Positions 5,956 to 10,226 of a stretch of DNA of 10,226 nucleotides are shown piece by piece. The notes under the pieces are model-generated. The model saw nothing but the letters and a program-made list of their open reading frames with translations, was not told where the DNA came from and searched no databases. How positions within the stretch are numbered: position 1 is the first letter of the stretch; each line of letters starts with the position of its first letter. Source of the stretch: Gammaproteobacteria bacterium (GTDB taxonomy: Bacteria; Pseudomonadota; Gammaproteobacteria; Immundisolibacterales; Immundisolibacteraceae); NCBI GenBank assembly GCA_003645395.1, contig QNFC01000039.1:1-10226 (forward strand), given 5' to 3'. The position numbers and the translations under genes are program-made.

Positions 5956-7857
5956 TCAGTCTGAGTGATCGATCTGCTGTAACTGTTCGCGGAATTGCCG
6001 CATTTCGGGAATGACCTGGGTAGGGTCACTTATCGGGTTAGTGCAGAGCTCGTCCGTGCAGGCATAAAGCGTGGGTTCGCCACGGTCGGGGTACTTACCC
6101 GGTGGTTCGATACGTAGAATTTTTGCCGGTTCGTAGGCGGCGAGGGCCTGGCTGTGCAGAGCTAAGGCCTGATCGTTGACCTCAGTGGCGACAACGCTTA
6201 CCAGTAGGTTGCCGTTGATCAGCTTATCCAGCGCCAGCGGGTATTCGCCAATGTATCGGCCCTCGTAGGCAACCACTTCGGGGGCGCTGATAACACGCAG
6301 GGTCGCCTCGGCAATCCGTCGGTATTCTGGCTGACCGACGTAATTGTCCAGGTCGAGCAAAAAACTGACCATGACCGCGTTATCGATAAAGGGTTTGAAA
6401 TCTGCACTCATATCGCCGAGCTGGATGCCGGTGATGGGTGTCGAGTAAAAACCACCCAAATCAAGATCTAGCAGGTAAGAGATGGTTCCCTTTGCCAGCC
6501 GGTCTGCCAGCTGTAGCCAGCGCGGGTTGTTATCTGCCTGATAGAGGCTGAGCAAGGCATGGCCCATTCGTGACTGGGTGCGTAAATAGAGCTTCTGCCG
6601 ATTGGGCAGCTCGCGTAGCCGATTCACGCTGCGCTCACCATATTTTGGGGCTGGGTCCTGCGTGGTCTGCGCATACCAGCCATCGGGTAATAGGTGGTGG
6701 GTAATTAAATAATTGGCAGTTTTTTCAGCCATATCCAGATAACGGCGCTCACCGCTGGCTGCATAGAGCTCTACCAGTGCGGTGATGAGCTGGGCGTTGA
6801 TGTCCGCAAAAATGGTTTTATCAACCGCCGGCAGCCCCTGTTCACGGCGCTGGCTGTCATTCAACGAATAATAGCCATCACGGGCTGCTGCTGCGCTGGG
6901 TGTACTCTGTTGACGAATATTGCCATCCTGGCTAGCGTAATAAGCACCCTGAGGCGAGCGTAGAAATTCATTCAGGTAATCAACAATCTTGTCAGCCTGC
7001 GCATGCCATTGGTGGTCACCAGTGAGGTGATAAGCCTGGGCGTAGTTAAGCAGGGCGCCGGCTTGCACCACGGTTTTCTTTTCAGGGATGACCCCGTCCG
7101 CCCAGCTTTTTGGGTTATCACCGGTCAAACTGGCGGCGGCAATTCCGCCCCATACCGGATCCATCAGGTCGTTGATGCGGGAAAGGGTCTGTAAGGCCCG
7201 GTTTTGCCACAGGGTGTCACCGGTCTGGTTGCTGCGCCAGAAGGCATATTCGATGGCAGCAGGCAGTGAGCTTTTGGCTTTGCCGCCCCAGCCGCCATTG
7301 GCTATGTCGTATTGATCATCAAGTTGTGCCGTAGCGGTTGCTAACAGTTGGCGTAGATCGCCATCAGCCGGTTGGTCGGCCTCAGGAAAAGGGTCGTCGG
7401 CCACCAGCTTGTTTTGCTGGTGTGCAGTAGTGAGTTGGTCGAGTATTGGAATGAAATTTTTCGGCATCCGGTTGCCGCGCAGGGCTTTTACCTGGCTGCC
7501 ATCTGGGTTAAGAAATACCAGCGCTGGCCAGCCCCAGGCCGCGTAGCGCTCGCCAATGTCTGGTTGGGCCTCGGCATCGATGCTGATCGAGATGAAATTC
7601 TCGTTCAGGCGGCTGATGACTGCGGGGTCGCTCAAGGTGGTTTCGTGCATCCACTTACAGGCGGTGCACCACTGGGTACCGACGTCGAGAAAAATCAGTT
7701 TGTTTTCGGTGTTTGCTCGAGCAAAGGTCTCTTTTTCCCATAGTTGCCAGTCAACCTGGTCTGCGGCATGGACGGGTGGAGCGGCGAATATATGGGCGAT
7801 AAAAACGCCTGTGAGGACCAGCGTGAAAATTCTAACGGTAGAAATCAAACGACCCAT
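5956..7857 (-). CDS. Exported thioredoxin-domain / six-hairpin glycosidase-like fusion protein (DUF255/YyaL/SPATA20-like)
   Basis: A 633-aa protein with an N-terminal signal peptide (1 to about 31, ending PPVHA-A), hence periplasmic. The thioredoxin-like domain (about 35-145) carries the redox pair W63-C64-T-A-C67, followed by KWMHETTL, and the cis-proline P111 (GWP-AL). The rest (about 165-590) is an alpha-helical repeat region like the six-hairpin glycosidase fold seen in YyaL and SPATA20 (for example NGGWGGKAKSSLPAAIEYAF and later GGFYST). The C-terminus has a second pair, C600-T-D-E-L-C605, in the position of the conserved C-terminal cysteines of that family. The usual DUF255 WCHVM motif is replaced by WCTAC, closer to DsbD-gamma or thioredoxin_7 domains. 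ATG 7857 is preceded by GGAG with a 7-nt spacer. It converges on the GIY-YIG gene with 17 nt between stops and no hairpin. A disulfide or carbohydrate-linked envelope function is inference. Confidence 0.88.
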   Translation of the reverse strand: MGRLISTVRIFTLVLTGVFIAHIFAAPPVHAADQVDWQLWEKETFARANTENKLIFLDVGTQWCTACKWMHETTLSDPAVISRLNENFISISIDAEAQPDIGERYAAWGWPALVFLNPDGSQVKALRGNRMPKNFIPILDQLTTAHQQNKLVADDPFPEADQPADGDLRQLLATATAQLDDQYDIANGGWGGKAKSSLPAAIEYAFWRSNQTGDTLWQNRALQTLSRINDLMDPVWGGIAAASLTGDNPKSWADGVIPEKKTVVQAGALLNYAQAYHLTGDHQWHAQADKIVDYLNEFLRSPQGAYYASQDGNIRQQSTPSAAAARDGYYSLNDSQRREQGLPAVDKTIFADINAQLITALVELYAASGERRYLDMAEKTANYLITHHLLPDGWYAQTTQDPAPKYGERSVNRLRELPNRQKLYLRTQSRMGHALLSLYQADNNPRWLQLADRLAKGTISYLLDLDLGGFYSTPITGIQLGDMSADFKPFIDNAVMVSFLLDLDNYVGQPEYRRIAEATLRVISAPEVVAYEGRYIGEYPLALDKLINGNLLVSVVATEVNDQALALHSQALAAYEPAKILRIEPPGKYPDRGEPTLYACTDELCTNPISDPTQVIPEMRQFREQLQQIDHSD

Positions 7858-7970
7858 TAATCGACTCCAATCACTTTTTTTGCGTTTTTGCTGGCATCGC
7901 CGATGATTGCCCAGTAGGCAGCGGCTGCCTGTTTAGACCCGTAATGTTGGTGAAAAATCACCAGCACCAA
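7857..7970 (-). CDS. Possible small ORF (about 37 aa), coupled to the thioredoxin-fusion gene
   Basis: The frame is open on the minus strand from 8021 down to a TAA at 7859-7857 that overlaps the next gene's ATG by one base (TAATG). No ATG exists in it. TTG 7970, GTG 7967 and GTG 7961 are possible starts, none with a good ribosome site. The deduced peptide reads LVLVIFHQHYGSKQAAAAYW, then IIGDASKNAKK and VIGVD at the end: a short hydrophobic start, an Ala-rich middle and a Lys-rich tail. I do not recognise it. The ribosome site of the thioredoxin-fusion gene lies inside its last codons. It could be a genuine leader or small protein, the remnant 3' end of a decayed gene, or chance. Two small hairpins (7916-7930 and 7948-7963) lie within it, neither followed by a T-tract. 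Confidence 0.3.
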   Translation of the reverse strand: MVLVIFHQHYGSKQAAAAYWAIIGDASKNAKKVIGVD

Positions 7971-8017
7971 ATAGCTTTTTATTAAGTAACTATGGATAAG
8001 GCTATGTGAATTAGTCG

Positions 8018-8878
8018 CTATTCACTATCAACTGGCTGAAAGTTCAGGGCTTCCGGCATGCCGATCATCTCTGATGAAATTGTCCACAGCTTGTCGGCAA
8101 CTACTGTGTCCTGCGCCGCCGCCGATGTTTTGCTGGCTTTGCAGTTGATGAAGTAGGCGCCGGTAACGCCGGATACTTCGGGCGATGAGGCCAGGTAAAT
8201 GCTAGTGCGGGCGCCTTTTTCCGGACCGCTCAGGAATAGTTTCATTAACTTCGGTGTACCCCCCAGATTGGTGGCGATCACGCCGGGGTGAAGGCAGTTA
8301 ACGGTAATGCCCTGTGGCTGCCAGGCTTCGGCCAGTTTATTGGCACACATAATCATGGCCAGTTTCGACTGTCCGTAGGATTTGAACATTTTGTATTTCT
8401 GCTGCCACTGCAGGTCATCAAACTGAATCAGCCCCATCTTGTGAACTTGTGAAGAGACGTTAACGACCCTTCCGTGCGCATTGGCCAGGGGTTCGTGCAG
8501 CAGTCGTGTGAGTAGCAGCGGTGCCAGATGGTTGACCGCCCATTGCAGCTCGTAGCCATCAACGCTGGTGGCGCGCTTTTCACACATTACCCCGGCGTTA
8601 TTGATGAGTACGTCGAGCTGATCGGTCTGCTCGGTGAGCACCGTGGCCAGCTCTCGTACAGATTCAAGTGAAGCGAGGTCGGCGTTAATTAGATTGATGG
8701 CGGGATTGCCGGATTTGCTCTGCAGGTCGGCGACGGCTGCTTCGCCTTTCGCCTCATCTCGGCAGACCAGCGTGACGGTTGCTCCTTTGTTAGCTAGTGC
8801 AAGCGCGGTGGCTTTGCCGATACCGGAATTTCCGCCGGTGATTACGCACTGCTTACCGTGCATGGTTTGGTCGTTCAT
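8018..8878 (-). CDS. SDR family oxidoreductase (retinol dehydrogenase-like)
   Basis: A 286-aa classical-type short-chain dehydrogenase/reductase, cytoplasmic. The dinucleotide site is T14-G-G-N-S-G-I-G21, with R40 after the second strand (LVCRDEAKG), which favours NADP(H). N93-N-A-G96, the catalytic serine in NVSSQVHKMG (S142/S143), Y168-G-Q-S-K172, and HPGV (197-200) followed by TNLGG are all intact. This arrangement is typical of the retinol dehydrogenase/WW-oxidoreductase-like branch, which interconverts hydrophobic alcohols and ketones or aldehydes. The substrate is not inferable. ATG 8878 has GGGAG 7 nt upstream (in 8879-8890). It diverges from the zinc alcohol dehydrogenase, and the thioredoxin-fusion gene lies 160 nt downstream on the same strand. 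A 6-bp inverted repeat straddles its stop codon (GTGAAT 8006-8011, ATTCAC 8020-8025) without a T-tract, so read-through is possible. Confidence 0.93.
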   Translation of the reverse strand: MNDQTMHGKQCVITGGNSGIGKATALALANKGATVTLVCRDEAKGEAAVADLQSKSGNPAINLINADLASLESVRELATVLTEQTDQLDVLINNAGVMCEKRATSVDGYELQWAVNHLAPLLLTRLLHEPLANAHGRVVNVSSQVHKMGLIQFDDLQWQQKYKMFKSYGQSKLAMIMCANKLAEAWQPQGITVNCLHPGVIATNLGGTPKLMKLFLSGPEKGARTSIYLASSPEVSGVTGAYFINCKASKTSAAAQDTVVADKLWTISSEMIGMPEALNFQPVDSE

Positions 8879-9067
8879 CTATTCTCTCCCTGTTTTTTTG
8901 CAGTGTGCATTATGCCTGCCCATGCACTGTTTATAGTGTGCCCTTTGTACGATACTGGTGGGCTGGATATTCGCATTAGGGAAGAGCACCCACAGGTGGC
9001 GTTCTGGATAGTGAGTCCAGATGGTCGTTCTCTAATTCAACCCTGGTTCAAAGAGAGGAGTAAAAAG
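8879..9067. promoter_or_regulatory. Divergent promoter region between SDR and zinc alcohol dehydrogenase genes
   Basis: This 189-nt region must hold promoters for both genes. An imperfect dyad, CAGTGTGCAT (8901-8910) with ATGCACTG (8922-8929), and a perfect 6-bp dyad, TCTGGA (9003-9008) and TCCAGA (9016-9021) with 7-nt spacing, are possible operator sites. For the plus strand, TTTATA (8930-8935) and GATACT (8951-8956) are spaced only 15 nt apart, so this is a weak promoter candidate. The frame of the alcohol dehydrogenase is open upstream to 8858, but this segment lacks family similarity. Confidence 0.4.
9056..9060 (+). promoter_or_regulatory. Ribosome binding site fixing the alcohol dehydrogenase start
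   Basis: AGGAG, within AAGAGAGGAG, lies 7 nt before ATG 9068. This supports that start over the upstream in-frame ATG at 8858, which would overlap the SDR gene and add 70 residues without family similarity. Confidence 0.85.
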
Positions 9068-10153
9068 ATGAAGGCAGTAGTTGCCCACGAATTAAATCGA
9101 TTTTCGGTAGAAGAGGTCACTATCGACCCGCCTAAAGCCGGTGAGGTTAAGGTCAAAATGATGGCAACAGGCGTGTGCCATTCTGACCTGTCATTGATCA
9201 ACGGCACCATTCCCAACCCGTTTCCAACCGTGCTTGGCCACGAAGGAGCCGGCATAGTCGAGGAAATTGGTGAAGGCGTTACCCATGTTGCCGTTGGCGA
9301 TCATGTAGTGATGTCGTTCGTTCTTAATTGCGGCGAGTGTTTTCATTGCGAGCGGGCTGAGCCCCATCTGTGCATCGGTGGCAAACCGGAATTGGGCATG
9401 CAGCTTGATGGCACCACGCGGGTGAAGATGGACGGCAACCCGATCGCGGTGATGTCCTTTTTGGGCAACATGGCCGAGTACGCGGTGGTGCCAGAAGCCT
9501 GCGTAGTGTCGGTAGATAAAACCGTCGATTTCAAAGCAGCGGCACTGGTTGGCTGTGGGGTGATGACCGGCGTGGGGGCGGCGATAAAAACCGCCGATAT
9601 TCGCCCTGGCTCAACGGTTGCCGTAGTCGGTTGTGGCGGAGTGGGTCTCTCGGTGATTCAGGGCGCACGCATCGCCGGTGCGGGCCGCATTATCGCGGTA
9701 GATCTCTCGGCTGAAAAAATGCAGATGGCTATGCAGATGGGTGCGACCGAAATAGTTGAGCCAGGTAGCAATTTTGTTAAAGAACTTAAGGGACGCACCA
9801 ACGGCATCGGCGTGGATTACTGTTTCGAAGTGATTGGTATCCCGAAAGTTATCGAGCAGTGCATCAAGGCCACTCGTCGTGGAGGCACTACCGTACTGGT
9901 AGGGGTTGGGCCGATGACCGAGCGTTTTTCGATTAATGCGCTGACGTTACCGCTCAGTGGTAAAACCATTAAGGGGTCGATGTACGGAGACGCTAATTTT
10001 AAGGTCGATTTCCCTATGTTGTTAGGGCTTTACCAGGGTGGCAAGCTCGACCTGGATCACATGATTACCCGTACCTACGGCATCGATGAAGCGCCCCAGG
10101 CTTTTGCTGACCTGGAAAGCGGCGTGAATGCCCGTGGGGTGATTGTTTATTAG
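9068..10153 (+). CDS. Zinc-dependent alcohol dehydrogenase (MDR superfamily)
   Basis: A 361-aa medium-chain dehydrogenase oxidising an alcohol with NAD(P)+. The protein begins MKAVVAHELNRFSVEEV, as is typical of the family. Catalytic zinc ligands are C37 (TGVCHSD), H58 with E59 (LGHEGAG) and C163 (VGCGVMTG). Structural zinc ligands C88, C91, C94 and C102 (NCGECFHC with AEPHLC) are complete. The Rossmann motif is G188-C-G-G-V-G193, and D212 after the second strand favours NAD. The overall type resembles the class III/NDMA-dependent or aryl-alcohol dehydrogenase branch rather than the short zinc-less reductases; there is no full-length evidence for a formaldehyde or glutathione role. It is probably a single-gene transcript, with its own ribosome site and a strong terminator 12 nt past the stop. 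It diverges from the SDR gene, so the two may share a substrate pathway or regulator. Confidence 0.95.
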   Translation: MKAVVAHELNRFSVEEVTIDPPKAGEVKVKMMATGVCHSDLSLINGTIPNPFPTVLGHEGAGIVEEIGEGVTHVAVGDHVVMSFVLNCGECFHCERAEPHLCIGGKPELGMQLDGTTRVKMDGNPIAVMSFLGNMAEYAVVPEACVVSVDKTVDFKAAALVGCGVMTGVGAAIKTADIRPGSTVAVVGCGGVGLSVIQGARIAGAGRIIAVDLSAEKMQMAMQMGATEIVEPGSNFVKELKGRTNGIGVDYCFEVIGIPKVIEQCIKATRRGGTTVLVGVGPMTERFSINALTLPLSGKTIKGSMYGDANFKVDFPMLLGLYQGGKLDLDHMITRTYGIDEAPQAFADLESGVNARGVIVY

Positions 10154-10165
10154 GGAGTAGAAAAT

Positions 10166-10211
10166 ACTGGATGGGGAGACGCGTAACGGCCTGTTGTCCC
10201 ATCCAGTTTTT
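10166..10211 (+). terminator. Intrinsic terminator of the alcohol dehydrogenase gene
   Basis: A perfect 10-bp stem, ACTGGATGGG (10166-10175) and CCCATCCAGT (10198-10207), encloses a 22-nt loop and is followed by a five-T tract (10207-10211). An A-run precedes the stem (AAAA 10161-10164), so the hairpin could also end transcription arriving from the right. Confidence 0.85.
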
Positions 10212-10226
10212 CGGTCAGCGCTTAGG

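Noticed and set aside
7948..7963. TGGTGA-AAAA-TCACCA hairpin considered as a terminator for the SDR gene
   Set aside because: Short stem, A/T loop and no T-tract on either strand.
8858..9067. Upstream in-frame extension of the alcohol dehydrogenase (70 extra residues from ATG 8858)
   Set aside because: It overlaps the SDR start, lacks family similarity, and a strong ribosome site sits before ATG 9068, where the family's N-terminus begins.

Overview
The window looks like chromosomal DNA of a Gram-negative proteobacterium, most likely an aerobic, probably marine, gammaproteobacterium. The evidence is a RegB/RegA (RoxS/RoxR-type) redox two-component pair, exported proteins with Sec signal peptides, a DUF1329 protein, an NnrS-family start, and dense, moderately GC-rich coding. 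The taxonomic placement is an inference from gene content. I see no mobile element, CRISPR array, tRNA or rRNA.

Layout. On the minus strand at the left edge is the N-terminus of an NnrS-family membrane protein (1-83), preceded by a GMC-type FAD alcohol dehydrogenase (111-1727, TTG start). A ~225-nt gap holds a hairpin that probably ends transcription of the exported DUF1329 protein (1953-3392, minus). A 361-nt divergent intergenic region follows, carrying a likely DUF1329 promoter and a perfect GCGTC-AAT-GACGC dyad just before the next gene. On the plus strand are the redox sensor kinase RegB (3754-5061), its response regulator RegA (5066-5599) and a small GIY-YIG nuclease-family protein (5642-5938). 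Converging on it from the minus strand is a 633-aa exported thioredoxin/six-hairpin fusion protein (5956-7857). Upstream of that, in the same direction, are a possible tiny ORF whose stop overlaps the fusion gene's start (TAATG) and an SDR oxidoreductase (8018-8878). The SDR gene diverges from a zinc alcohol dehydrogenase (9068-10153, plus), which ends in a clear intrinsic terminator (10166-10211).

How the genes may work together. Three oxidoreductase families that act on alcohols or carbonyls (GMC, SDR, Zn-ADH) plus DUF1329 suggest catabolism of a hydrophobic alcohol, terpenoid, steroid or alkane-type substrate; the substrate cannot be read from the sequence. The RegB homologue keeps the H-box histidine, the quinone-site motif and the redox-active cysteine known from RegB, so it probably reports respiratory redox state. 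NnrS, linked to nitric-oxide stress in other bacteria, adds a second possible respiratory/redox element. None of this is clearly an undescribed system. The best leads are the RegA-box-like dyad before regB, the unrecognised small ORF before the thioredoxin fusion, and the NnrS-GMC gene pair.
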